From Agaricus subrufescens (Eukaryota > Basidiomycota > Agaricomycetes > Agaricales > Agaricaceae), in contig CM057059.1 in the NCBI GenBank assembly GCA_029945375.1, forward strand, positions 1,364,001 through 1,428,000: a stretch of DNA of 64,000 bases, read 5' to 3'. Below, in pieces: positions 11,591-22,821 of this stretch. Below the pieces are notes generated by a model that saw only the letters and a program-made list of their open reading frames with translations, was not told where the DNA came from and made no database searches. Within the stretch, counting starts at the first letter, position 1; the number at the start of each line of letters is the position of its first letter. Made by a program: the position numbers and the translations under genes.

Positions 11591-12178
11591 TGATATGAGT
11601 GGAGGAGGTCGATAAGGATGACGGGATTGGCGGGAGGCCGGATGGGAGATGGGGCTAAGGTGGGTGGGGTATAGTGAAGCAGTACTGGACGAAACTTATA
11701 CATGGGCTGTTTGCGACTGTTGATTTTATTCTCAGGTTGTTGATTTATTGGAATCTTTCGGCGCAACGTAGGGAGGAGGCCGCATAAGGAAAACAGCCGG
11801 CTACAACCGTTGGGCCGAGGACATCGATTGGCTGAGAACGAACGAACCCCAGTTTCACCTGTCCAAATAGGGCCATCAGTGCGGAAATTGCCCGAAATCA
11901 CAAAATGTGTGACGCAGGTACTATTTTTCGATGCGTGACAGAGAAAATGCGGTCACTTCGAAACTGCAATTGATGATCAAACACACAGCTTGAATCGGGA
12001 AGGTGACTGACCTAAAAAGGCTAGTGTGGTCGGACCCGTCAATTTGGCTCTCTTTTGACGGCTGTCAACATCCGTCAAACAAGGTATTACCAAAGAAAGC
12101 CAAATACGGATTTCCCACCACGTGATCTGAGAAGCGTGCTTCGGCGCTCGCCACCGTCCTCAGCGCCCACGGTGACGC
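11591..12178. promoter_or_regulatory. Divergent intergenic region with clustered TGAC/GTCA half-sites
   Basis: A 588-base spacer between two head-to-head genes. Near the Apq12-like side, 12055-12068 reads TTGACGGCTGTCAA, an inverted repeat with 5-base arms and a 4-base spacer. Further GTCAA copies lie at about 12038 and 12073. This resembles a dimeric transcription-factor site, but the factor is unknown. Confidence 0.35.
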
Positions 12179-12899
12179 GATGGACTTGGGCCTCCCGCCA
12201 GTGCTCGACCAGGTCCTTTCCTACCTCGCAGACACCCTCCCGCACTCTCTCTACTCCCTGCTTCTCGGTGCCCTCTCTCTCGCCTTCACCCTTGCACTCG
12301 CCCTCTTCGACCTCTTCGCCCCCCTCCTTTCCACGAGTCCCTCAGCATGGGATCTACAGACGGTCTTGCCGCCTATCCTGACTGTCCTCTCCGTCTATCT
12401 CGCTCTAATCAGCCTCTATCGTACGGCATCGTGGATGATCCGCACTACTTTCTGGTTCTTAAAGTGGGGAGTCATTCTCGGCACCCTTCTCGCAGCTGCG
12501 AGCTGGTACATCGGGGCGACACAGGGTCATGTCGGCGCTCCAACACAGTCCAACCTTGTCTCCCACTTGGCTAGCTTTGCTTTGGACAAGATGAATGGGC
12601 CGAACCGCAATGCCGTCGGCGGCGACAGAATAAATCGCATACCCCCTCCGGGAAAGACCGTCAAAAGACCGAAACCTTGGGAAACTTTCGATCGCCACCG
12701 CGAGTGGCAATACGATGCAGATCAACCGGAGCCGAGTGAAAGCTCTGATGTTGATATTATGATGAAGAATTTGTTTGATGTTGCTGGTCAGACGTTAGAG
12801 GGCTCCTGGTGGTCAGACCTGAAGCGAGGTAGTCCATTCAGTTCAAATAGTCGAAACGCAAACCCAGATGAAAAGACTGGCAAAAAATCCTCAAGCTAA
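12179..12899 (+). CDS. Apq12-like nuclear envelope/ER membrane protein
   Basis: A single-exon protein of 239 residues starting MDLGLPPVLDQVLSYL (ATG about 12180). It has two or three hydrophobic segments at roughly residues 20-50, 60-80 and 90-110. The stretch PPILTVLSVYLALISLYRTA followed by FWFLKWGVILGTLLAAASW resembles Apq12, a membrane protein linked to nuclear pore assembly and lipid homeostasis. The C-terminal half is polar, Ser/Pro-rich and likely disordered. The lack of introns is unusual for this window. The gene is convergent with the pyruvate carrier gene (stop codons about 150 bases apart). The family call rests on hydropathy and a short motif. Confidence 0.65.
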
Positions 12900-13052
12900 C
12901 TGGATATGTAGGTTCGTTTGAGTCACCGCTCTGCTGTTTCCGAGTATTTAGATGCAATCTAGGACCACTTGGACATTTATTTAAGCATAGTAGTAATGTA
13001 AACGAAAGTCTTTTATGAGGATTTGGAGGCGTCAGGGTTCGTGTATCGGTAG

Positions 13053-13572
13053 CTAATAAATAATAATTTTCTTAGTGCATGAGCGAAATGCCGGAGATAA
13101 AACTGTCACGCACTGTGCGATACGTCCCAACTGGCTGAGACCTGACAACCCAACGAAGAAGTTCACCTAACAGAATTTGAGAGCTGATTCTGCGACATAG
13201 ACGACGTGGCACGTACGGCAGCTAGACTGTAATTCACGGGTATGATGACGAGAGAATATCTCACCCAAATGAAGCCTGTGGTTGCAAGAGCTGAACGAAC
13301 GAAATACCTTAGCCTACCAGAAGTAAATGTGTATAAAAGTTGACACGTACCGACGTTTTGCGAAACACTCAGCTTGTCTGCGGGCCGAGTCATATCCTTG
13401 AGCCCAGCACCCACCAAGCACCATTTCATGAGAGGGGCCCAGAAAAACACGGTTTTAGGACCTAGCAAAGATGAGCATGCGCTTGAGAAGAAACAGGTGC
13501 AGATTTACCAGCTGGGTGGTTCATGAAAGCTTGGAGCTTTGAAGCCCCTGCGGACGCTGCTGCTCCAGACAT
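13053..13572 (-). CDS. Mitochondrial pyruvate carrier subunit
   Basis: Imports pyruvate across the mitochondrial inner membrane as a heterodimer with a second MPC subunit. Four exons in phase: 13509-13572, 13351-13461, 13217-13290 and 13053-13166, about 120 residues, normal for the family. Landmarks are NHPAGPKTVFFWAPLMKWCL, LVGAGLKDMTRPADKLSVSQ, NVALATTGFIWVRYSLVI, and IPVNYSLAAVNFFVGLSG. It looks more like the MPC2/MPC3 type (W-x-P-x-x-K-W, NY-SLAA-VN). The last residues (after QLGRIA) are less certain: a possible donor at CA|GTGCGT could splice to a different tail. It is easily missed because no exon exceeds 115 bases. It is divergent from the CBM/DUF3421 gene. Confidence 0.88.
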
Positions 13573-13851
13573 GGAATTGAGTTGCAAAGTTGGACACGGA
13601 GATTAGTCGTCTCCCCGGGTCACACTCCAGCACGGGACTGTTACATGTCACAACTCCTGCTAAATATACTGCCCAACCAGAAGCGTCCATTTCGTCAATA
13701 TCGATCCTCATCATCTTTATCAATATTCGCCCCCTTATATCTTCTTAGTATAGCAACTGTAATCGATATCCTCGAGGATACTTAAGGTCCGCCTTTCATG
13801 TAACTCGCTTCAGGGATACCCATCTCTTTACTGCCAACCACATTCCCGAAA

Positions 13852-15341
13852 ATGGCTCCATACTGGTCTCCTGGAACTCAATACAATCTCGGTGATACTG
13901 TGGAATATAATGGTACTTAAGTCTCAACTCCCCTCGAATCGATCATGCTCACCCACTTGCACAGGTGACGAGTACAAGATCATCCAACCTCATTTTTCAC
14001 AGGTACGAAACACACGGTCTTCCACTCTCGGGGGATTCTCAAACCCTCCTTTTCTTTTCTTCTCCCAAGTCTGATTGGGCCCCTGATCGCACACCGAGCT
14101 TGTGGGGTAAAGTTCCGCGCCACGACCACCATGACCACCATCAGCAGCAAGGTCAATATCAAGGTCAATATCAACAGCAACAGCCCCAACAAACATCTTA
14201 TGACTACGGGAAACAGGAGCAAGGTGATATCATATCAATCACGCTTGAAAAGTGCTTATCTGTTATGGCTCCTAGGCTCCCAACAATCCGACAACCAGGA
14301 GAAAAAGCATTGGTATGGCAACATGTCTGAGGGCCAGAAACATGCCCTCGAGGTACTTTGAACCTTTTGATCACCGATCAGTATGACATCTAATACGATC
14401 ACCGATGGTTTCTGTAGGCCGCTGGAGGCATAGCCCTTGGAGCGGGACTCCTTGGCGGAGCCTTTGCTGCTTGGAAACACCATGAACACAAGGAAGAAGC
14501 CGTAGGTGTATTATTGCTATAAAAGCATCTCATGATATACTAAATGGCCCCTAGCATGATAGTCTTGAAGCGTGGGCTAATGCCGCGAAAGGTCGAGCTC
14601 AGGAGTTCCACTCCAAGGGGCCTCAAGGACCAGCGACTTGGGTCTACAACGAAGGAACGCACATCCCCAATGGCGCAGTCCTGGTCGGACAGGAATACGA
14701 TTGGAACCTCTACATCTGCCGGGCTTATCTCGACGTGAGTCATTCGCAATAAGTCGACGTAGATACTCAACTGAGTTTCCAACCTACACAACAGGGTGGT
14801 GTCCGTAAGTCGTGTATTTTCTGCGCTGCAGGTTAAAATTGGTTCACCAATCTGTTTTCCAGAAATTGGAAAGGCTTCAAATGTCTTCAAAAAAGGCGCC
14901 GTCGTTGGATATAAGGACGAAGAACATCACGTACGCCTTTTCCTTTAGCTGCAACAATCGCCTTACGAGGTTTTTCAGCTCGACAGATACGAAATCCTTC
15001 TTGGTGACATGCGGGGACTGAAATGGGTCCAGGCAGGAAATTCTTTAGATCTTGCTTCCCTCGGTGCTACACCTGTGGAGGGTGGATATGAAAGTGATCG
15101 TACCCGCCTCTATATCGCTAGAGCCTTCCACAAGAATGCTAAACACCCCGGGAAAGTTAGCGAGAAATTGGACGGTGAGTGCATTGGACTAATTACTCAA
15201 CGTTTGGCTCAATTTCAATATAGGTGCCTATATACCCTACGATGGCAAGGAGAAGTGTGTCAGGGTACGTTTTCCAACTCAAGAGACCCCGTCCAAATCT
15301 AAGCTGCTTGATAGGAGTATGAAGTGCTCTGTTATGCATAA
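13852..15341 (+). CDS. CBM5/12 chitin-binding module joined to a DUF3421 domain
   Basis: The N-terminus is an aromatic carbohydrate-binding module of the CBM5/12 type: MAPYWSPGTQYNLGDTVEYN, EYKIIQPHFSQSDWAPD and TPSLWGKV, spread over three exons. A His/Gln-rich linker follows (HDHHDHHQQQGQYQGQYQQQ). Next is a short exon GQKHALE leading into AAGGIALGAGLLGGAFAAWK, which has glycine-zipper spacing, and a charged HHEHKEEA. The C-terminal half is DUF3421/DM9-like: VYNEGTHIPNGAVLVG, LYICRAYLDGG, GKASNVFKKGAVVGYKDEEH, YEILLGD, then a second repeat ending YIPYDGKEKCVREYEVL. About eight short introns. No signal peptide is seen, so a cytosolic location or unconventional secretion is possible. Function is unknown; glycan recognition is the reasonable inference. 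Confidence 0.85.
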
Positions 15342-15982
15342 GCATCAGGCCCAGCTGTCAGACTACAATCTAGCGTCGATGTTACAAGGAAAATGGATAT
15401 ATGTTCTTGATTCAACCATCAACTTCGGTTCTGCGCTTTAGTCCAAACAGTCTGATTTCCTTTCCCTTTGTCACGGCTTCGCCACTAAGCTATTTTTGAG
15501 GGCTTGATCAAGTACCATGAAACACGACTGATAAGCACAAGAAGGGTTGTTTTGTAATCGAAATTAACAAATCCCGAGCACTCATAAGACGATGTCCGTC
15601 CTATTAGCGAAGTCCGCCGATAGCGTACCCGCCACCCGGCAAACTTTAATACCGATGTCTCTTCTGAGCCACACAGGCAATTGTTGACATACTCAGATGT
15701 ACCTATTGTATGCACTCCGAATATCCCCTTTCACTTCCAAAGCAATCATGATGCCATCAGCTATATGTTTAACCTCGGTGGGAGCTATTTCCAAGGATGA
15801 TGTGTTCCACTTCGCAGAAATGTTATATGTATCATTCCGAGGGGTCGACATATATGTACATTTAAAAGTCATCTTAATAGAAGATTGTACCCAATTCACT
15901 ACCTTACAAAACAGTTCCGCTAAAATAGCACGACAAGCAAACGAATACACGGATAGAAAGTACTTGACAGTGATCTAGTCTT
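15342..15982. other. Intergenic between convergent genes, 641 bases
   Basis: Lies between two convergent stop codons. It probably holds both 3' untranslated regions and terminators. I see no coding or RNA-gene signal. Confidence 0.5.
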
Positions 15983-17408
15983 TTATCTGCTCCTAGAACG
16001 GTAATGATGATGGCGGTGACGGTGACGGTGACGATGCTTTTTGGGGCTTTCGATGACAATAGTTTGAGGCTGATTAGTAGGATAGCCGTATTGCATATTG
16101 CCAGTATAGCTGGATTGCATAGGCGGGGCCGTATACGTTGGCTGGGGTGCGGAGAAAGAGGCACTCCGACGCCGAGGTTGGGTGATCATAGTCCCGCTTC
16201 CACCATATGATGGCATTTGATATGTTTGCGGTAGTACGGAGGTAGTTGGGGCTGTTCCGGAATACGGAGTGATCATAGTTCCGGGATTGTTATACGGTGC
16301 GGAGTTGCTGTACGGTGAGGGAGAGTATGACGGAAGCGTTTGAGGCATGGTAGAGTATCGAGTGCCGGCAGGATGGGGCGATGGAGGGTAACGAGGACCC
16401 TGGAGGGGAGGACTGGTATAGGTATCGTTGAGAGGCATTCTGTACTCGTTTTGTCCAGGCAGCGTATCTGATATCACAGCAGCAGTGTCAGAAAAAGTAG
16501 GACGAGGGGCGGCGGATAGTGAACGGCCTCGGAAAGCGCGGGAAAATGGTCGTTGAACCATTTCAAAATCCTCAGATTCTGCCAGTGGGGGGCTTGTGTA
16601 AGGATTTGTTGCGTAGCCAGGACGAGATGCATATTCATTGTCGACTGTTCCGCAAGCCTGGAGAACTCCAGACTTCAATATGACTTCAATATTGAAAGAT
16701 CAACATTGATATTGAACATACCTGAGTGAAAATTCGACAGGCAGTCCGGGCAGCGGCTTCAGAAGAAGCAGTAACCGCGCCAATATTGATGTCGCGGCCG
16801 AATTGATGGTTTAGCCGAGATGCTGCAATACGATTGATCGTACGTCGAAGAGAGATGAGAATACAGTTAACTCACCCTCTGCGACAGCGAGGCCGACCAG
16901 GTTTTCACGTTCCAACTCGATATCCCCAAGTAAAGGGCGGCCGCGGACCGAAGAGCGGTAGGCATGGTATGCAGCCGCATGTCCAAGTTCGAGGGAAGAC
17001 ATCATGTCGCGCGCCCCCTGGAATGAGGTGAGTTGATTGGTTTGTATTTCTATGGAACGGGCTCACCGCTGACCGATACACTTGTAGGTACATTTGCTTC
17101 GCTTCGGGAAGATTCACACCGTGGGGCCCACCTATGCTATGACGTTCGACTGTATACGGGCGAGCAGACCTGATGTCAAAAACATAGATATGTTGAGCGT
17201 TACTTGCGTAAAATATGGGGCACTGCGCTCACGATTCAAGTCCCATGGGAGGACGATAGGAGTCCCCGGGCCAACTCCGCCCTGTAGCTGTAATTGTATC
17301 GTAGTGTTATAAGTAGACGAGACAACGAAGACTGTAGTAGTCACCATCAAGAGAGGCGTTAGGGTACGCATCCACAGAAGGTACCATCGGCTGAGGAATT
17401 GCGGTCAT
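15983..17408 (-). CDS. Unknown Pro/Tyr-rich protein with His/Arg dipeptide tail
   Basis: Exons in phase from ATG 17408: MTAIPQPMVPSVDAYPNASL, GRSWPGDSYRPPMGLES, SARPYTVERHSIGGPHGVNL plus PEAKQMYLQVYRSA, GARDMMSSLELGHAAAYHAY, ASRLNHQFGRDINIG plus AVTASSEAAARTACRIF, and a large last exon. The central 100 residues, predicted helical, contain MMSSLELGHAAAYHAYR and IELERENLVGLAVAEGA and look like a conserved uncharacterised fungal domain. The last exon is Pro/Tyr/Ser-rich (PSYSPSPYSNSAPYNNPG) and ends in KKHRHRHRHRHHHYRSRSR, a basic histidine-rich tail. No function is assigned; nucleic-acid or metal binding by the tail is speculation. It is head-to-head with COG5 across 266 bases. Confidence 0.75.
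16010..16036 (-). repeat. Hexanucleotide repeat encoding (His-Arg)n
   Basis: On the plus strand GGTGAC units repeat in tandem (16014-16031, with diverged flanks). Read on the minus strand they encode alternating His and Arg near the C-terminus of the gene at 15983-17408. Confidence 0.7.
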
Positions 17409-17674
17409 TGGTGAGGATTAAAATCTGCAAATACTAAGACTGGTGTATCTGTCTAGTTATACGACTCCTAGTTTCAAGCAAAAGGAGATACGAAGGACAA
17501 CACGAGGCTGGGGCCATTGGCGATAGAAAGCGGATTGTTAAAAGGATTATGGGCAATTGCATCATTGGAAACCTTGACTCCATAATTCCGGAGAGACGTG
17601 AGCGTGTCGGCGTCATAACCACATATAAACCACGCTTGCCATATTGGGAAGCTGTCCGCTTGCAGGTTCCTGTC

Positions 17675-20600
17675 ATGGCCGGTTCGCTCTCTTTTTGCCT
17701 CGTTTCTGTCTCCTTCTCATATGCCTCCCTGCAGACTATGCCGTCTTTGCAAGCACAGACTTTGATCCAAATGATTATGCCAACGCTATACTTGCCGGAG
17801 AGCCATATCCCTTGCAGCCGGGCGCAAAGCCAGCCCCAAAGTCTCCGTTCAGTCTCGCTAAAGCGACCACTCAGGACTCTATCGCAAAAGAAGATATATC
17901 AGTCGCCATCTCAAAGCTAACATTTGGAATAGACGATGTTTCAAAGCAGATCAAAAATCTTGTACATCCTTCCCACCTATTAGCACTGCCTTCTTTATTC
18001 TGATGAGTGATAGGTGACTTTGCACCATGAAGACCTGTTACAACAGGCCACCAATGCAAACAGTATGGGTAGCTCGCTTTCACTTATGCGGCAAGGACTT
18101 AGGGATCTGGATAGCTCCGCCGAAAAGTAAGTGCTTTCAATAAATGGTTTCATCGCTCAATGCATCTCAGAACACGTCCAGGCTGCGAGTAAAGATACAT
18201 ATGCCTTATAACTCACTACAAAATCACGTTACGCGACTACACAAACTTCAACAAGCTTCCGATGTTCTTCGACGCACTTCACGTTTCGTTATCTTGGCGA
18301 AGCGACTCCAAGCACAGATGAGCGAAATTAAAGACAAGATTGATGATGACGACAGGAGTGACACCGGAGAGGAAGAGCACTATAAAGCAGTCGATCAGCC
18401 TTTGGACGTCGAGGATGAAAAGGAAAGAATGATCGCGAAAGCAGCTCTAACCATCGCTGAACTCGGTAAGTTGATTGCCATATATTGAAATGCATGCATA
18501 GTGACCATGTCTCGTGCAGTCTCTCTCTTAGAAGGAACTCTGGATGATGATTTTCTAGTAGAGGGTGGCCGAGTTGAAGACGATGGAAATCGGGCTGAGG
18601 ATGACGACGTACAAGGTATCTCGTTGCGGTCTATAAGCGCCGTTTCGGCGTACGAACCTTTCATCCAAGATTCTCGTACGAGGGTAACAATAGAAATGGA
18701 GAGGATGGTTCTTAGTGGTTTGAAGTCACTGGTGAGTGGGTTTTGAAAATCCAGCCTCAATATCTCGTCTCAAAATGCCAGAATCAAACTCTCCTCGCGT
18801 CATCACTACAAACTGCCTATAATCTCCGGGTGTTACCCTCGCTTATTCAGGAGCTACTTTCTGATCTTTCGCAAGCCGTGGAAGAACGCATACAGGGCGC
18901 GTTTGACCTTTCCAAAATATCTAAGGATGTCGTGGCCAACGGTTTGTATATTATCCCCCGTCAGCCCATTACTCGGAACTGAAAGATGCTGAATAGATCC
19001 CAGTCTTTCGAGTCAGCAGTCTCCAGCAGCATATCGTTCACGTGTTAGAACCGAACCAACAACTGCAACTGCCCCTCAATATGCTGCTGTTCTCTGGAGT
19101 CGCCTTGAGTCAATGTTTGAGGCCATGACTGATTGTTGTGTCAGGGTAAGGTATTGCGATGAAAGCCTGTCATTTCTGGGACTACTCCTCAGAATCTGAA
19201 TGAATATCATTTCCAGGTTTACACACTTGAGAAAGTGCTCAGGATGAAGAAAGATACAACTACGCAAGTAGTCTTTCTGGATGAGGCAATGAAGGTGAGG
19301 TCTATAACACTGTAGATTTGTTTCTGGGTGTTCGTTCCTTCAAATCCTCTTCCGTCCAAGTGGCAGCATTGCTCATGAAATGTTTCTCAGTCGCTTGAGA
19401 ACAAACCAAGTGCGATTTTCTGGGTATCCCTTGCTCGCTTTCTGGAGAAGCACGTCCGAGATAGTACTAAAGGTATCTTACTATCATCAATCATATTCTG
19501 GTCGATCATCTTACATTTGTTCTCTCTCAGCATCTTCGTTTCTGCAGAATACCCTTGGTCACGGATACCCCAGATTGCTGCGGCTGTTCCACGAATTTTT
19601 TGCTAGGATAGCTGTTCACGCAGACACGGTTTATACCAGTATGGTCCAAAGGTGAAGCATTAATCTTCGGTGTTGACTCCCATATTTACGGCCGATCCTA
19701 CTTAGCCCAGAAACTGTTCTGGTGTTGCGGTCTATCTCAAATATAGAATCCTCGTATTTGTCAAGATCCACAAACAAACTGAATGAAGTAATAGGCCAAG
19801 CATTCTCTGGAGGTGCAAGAGCGCCTCCTGGTTCCACAGAAGGTGTGAATGTCGCACGTGCCATGGCAAATGAGCTGGATGCGGCTCGGTTCGATCCACT
19901 TCTTGTGAAGGCGGTGGCCAAGATTGCATCATCCACTCTAGATATCATGCTGTCAAGAACCGAGAATTTGGTACGCGTCCTATCTGTTGTTAGTTTCCTA
20001 TCAAGGACTGAATGTCTTTGGTTACGTAGGTAGTGAGAGACCGATCGGCATTCTCCTTCATCGGCGCCACAGCTTCTCAGCAACAACTTAATAACGCTCA
20101 AGCTGTCAGCTTTTTATATCACTGCTGGATGGGGCTGTCCAAACTTCAAGGAGAATACCCTGAATTTGTTTATGGCATTCTTCAACCATGTATTCAGGTC
20201 GGAATTTACAAGGAACCCCAGCGATTAACTGACTTACATCTATTCCCGTTCATTATAGAATATCTACCGTTTATATGAGCGGCTGACAGAACCACTGATA
20301 TCCGCCATCCGCCGGGATTTGGGGGCCATCATAGCCAACTTACACCGGATTGATTTTGGCAAGTCTGTAGATCCACTTGCTGGCATGGGTCGATCAAGTT
20401 TATATACCAAGGAATTGACTGAGAAGTTGAGCTTCTTCAAGTCTGAAATCCTCAGCAAGTATGACATCGGAGACGTTAGTAAATCATGGTGCGTTCGTCT
20501 TTTTGCTGCCACCCCGACCAAGTAATGAACATATGTCTAGGTCTGCCTCTATCGTGAGATACGTGATAAAAACATTCCTCTTGCACGCATCAATCGTTAA

Positions 20601-21118
20601 ACCGCTTGGGGAAAGTGGCAAACTTAAGCTTACGAGTGATATGACGGAGGTGGAATTTGCTCTGAACGGCTTTATCGTTGACACACCGCAAAGTCATAGT
20701 GTTGGTGGGCTAGAGAGCATTGGAAGCGAATACAAAGCGCTTCGCGCGATGCGGTACGTTCTTACCTGGGACTTGATAAAAAAGGATTTGATGTCTGATT
20801 ATATCCAGACCTCTGTTGTTCCTTGAGAATGGCCAATTAACATCAGCCAAGTATACGGCTGGACTACCGATCTTGATCGTGTTACACCATATCCTTGTTC
20901 GGTCTCCTATACCGCTTCCTCATACTTTACACGGATGGCAGGAGGCCGAATATGTACGATGGGTTGATGAACATTCGGAGATGGAAGCTTTTACCTTGGT
21001 GGATACTGGACTGTCGCATTGGGAAGAAGTCTCTGCAGCTGAAGGGAAGGATACCTCCGAAGCTTCCGAGTATACTCAGCTTGCTCGAACAGTCTTGCAA
21101 CAGGCACGAAGGGCTTGA
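17675..21118 (+). CDS. COG5: Conserved oligomeric Golgi complex subunit 5
   Basis: A tethering subunit for retrograde intra-Golgi vesicles. The start is chosen at 17675: a seven-base first coding exon (ATGGCCG) followed by a 53-base intron (GTTCGC...CTGCAG) gives MADYAVFASTDFDPNDYANA, a typical COG5 N-terminus. Later blocks include ISKLTFGIDDVSKQIKNLV, HEDLLQQATNANSMGSSLS, LMRQGLRDLDSSAEKLRVKI, LQQASDVLRRTSRFVILAKR, LSLLEGTLDDDF-like SLLEGTLDDDFLVEGGR, VLPSLIQELLSDLSQAVEER and FFKSEILSKYDIGD. At least twelve short introns. The C-terminus ends EYTQLARTVLQQARRA at 21118. Predicted mostly helical. The ILV6 gene follows on the same strand after about 100 bases. Confidence 0.88.
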
Positions 21119-21221
21119 CAAACTTACGGACGAGCGGGAGGTTAAATCAGGAGATTACATAATCAATACATAACATAAAGTCGTAAAATAAAACTACGTG
21201 TTAGCTTTGTCTGCTCATCTT

Positions 21222-22475
21222 ATGGCTACTATCATCGTTGGCGGTGCCCGCAAGGCATTGCGAGATGTTTCGACGCGTTCTTTCTCAACGTTTCGTGTCT
21301 TGCGAAATGATATCAAACCGCCTCAGCCACCTAAACCTATAGATGACTCGACGTCAGCACTCGATTACAAACGTTCGCACAGAGTACGCCCGCCTCCTTT
21401 GCCTGCAATGGACCTTCCTAGGAAGCGTAGCGCGGAAGAGGCAGTCACCAATATCCTCTACAATACTCCCCCACCCAGTCTTCAGCCATTCAAGAAGTAA
21501 ATATCTATGTATACTCTCGATGTGAACTTCCCAAATCTTACAGCACATCATAAATTTTTCTTCCTGAATTTCCAGACATATCCTTAATTGCCTGGTGCAA
21601 AACGAGCCTGGTGTTCTTTCTCGTGTATCCGGCATTCTTGCTGGAAGAGGTTTCAACATTGATTCGCTCGTCGTTTGCCGGACTGAGATTCGCGACCTCA
21701 GTCGTATGTGTATCGTCCTAAGCGGCCAAGATGGAGTTGTCGAACAAGCCAGGAGGCAACTAGAGGACCTTGTAAGTGTCAAAAGTTTTTTCAGTAGCCC
21801 AAAAGGATGAAATACTCGTCAATTTGTTTTTTTTTCTCATTGGTTCTATTTATAGGTGCCTGTTTGGGCAGTTCTCGATTACACGGGAACAAATGTGATA
21901 CAGCGTGAACTTCTCCTAGTGAAAGTGTCCATTCTCGGGTCGGAATACCTCGACGAACAACTTGCAGGTGGCCCTTCACACGACCCACGCAAAGCCGACT
22001 CTTCCAAACTCGAACGTGAAGCCATCCTCGCCGAAAATTTTGAGCGCAGTGCAAACCAACAAAATAACAATTCTACTACTAACACTGCTGTTCATGAAGT
22101 CGCGCCGACGATCACAGCTTCCGAAGCTCTCCGCCTCAAACATCAACATCTTCACTCGTTATCGATTCTGTCCAAGGAGTTTGGAGCCAGGATGGTGGAT
22201 ATCGCTGAGAACAGTGTGATTGTTGAGTTGACCGCCAAAACTCCGAGGGTAGAGGCTTTCCTGAGTTTGCTAAAGCCATTTGGCATTCTGGAATCTGCTC
22301 GCACTGGTATGATCCATTCATAAATAGCGTGCATGGAGGATGCTGACAATACTATTTCATACCCTCAGGACTAATGGCAATGCCGAGAACGCCTATCGTC
22401 AGGTCAGATGGAGACGAAGATTCACCTGTTGAAAAGGGAGTGATCATGGATGCTAGTCTCCTTCCACCTGGTTGA
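21222..22475 (+). CDS. ILV6: Acetolactate synthase regulatory (small) subunit, mitochondrial
   Basis: Activates the catalytic acetolactate synthase subunit and confers valine feedback in branched-chain amino acid synthesis in mitochondria. The ATG at 21222 gives a presequence-like N-terminus (MATIIVGGARKALRDVSTRS, basic and Ser/Arg-rich). An intron follows at about 21498. The ACT domain is clear: HILNCLVQNEPGVLSRVSGI, LAGRGFNIDSLVVCRTE, LSRMCIVLSGQDGVVEQARR and QLEDLVPVWAVLDYT across an intron with a poly-T tract. The second half has LLLVKVSILG, an acidic/Asn-rich insert, ASEALRLKHQHLHSLS, LSKEFGARMVDIAENSVIVE and SLLKPFGILESARTGLMAMP. The stop is at 22475. Complete length. Confidence 0.93.
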
Positions 22476-22821
22476 TTGTATCTGGTTGATTGTATGTTGA
22501 AATGTGATCTAATGTAGTCGAAGAATATACGGGTTGCCTCCTCCAAATGGAAATGTCGCATTTCAATCTAATACCAAACATAAAGAATAGCTACAAGATA
22601 AGGAATGCTTCAAATTTACAACTACAGAAGATTTAGCATCAAAGAAGACCATTAAAACCCAAAGAAAAAGCACGATATAATGATAATAATCACCAATATA
22701 CATGGGGAACAACGGAGATGTTCCAAATGGAGAGCAGTCGACGGCACACAATTAACGGAAACAATTAATCATTTATAAACGTAGGGCTTGAATCGAAAAT
22801 AGATTTCACGCGTGCAAAAAG
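22476..22821. other. Intergenic between convergent ILV6 and PDK1-type genes
   Basis: About 346 bases of AT-rich sequence between two stop codons, presumably overlapping 3' untranslated regions. Nothing else recognised. Confidence 0.5.
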
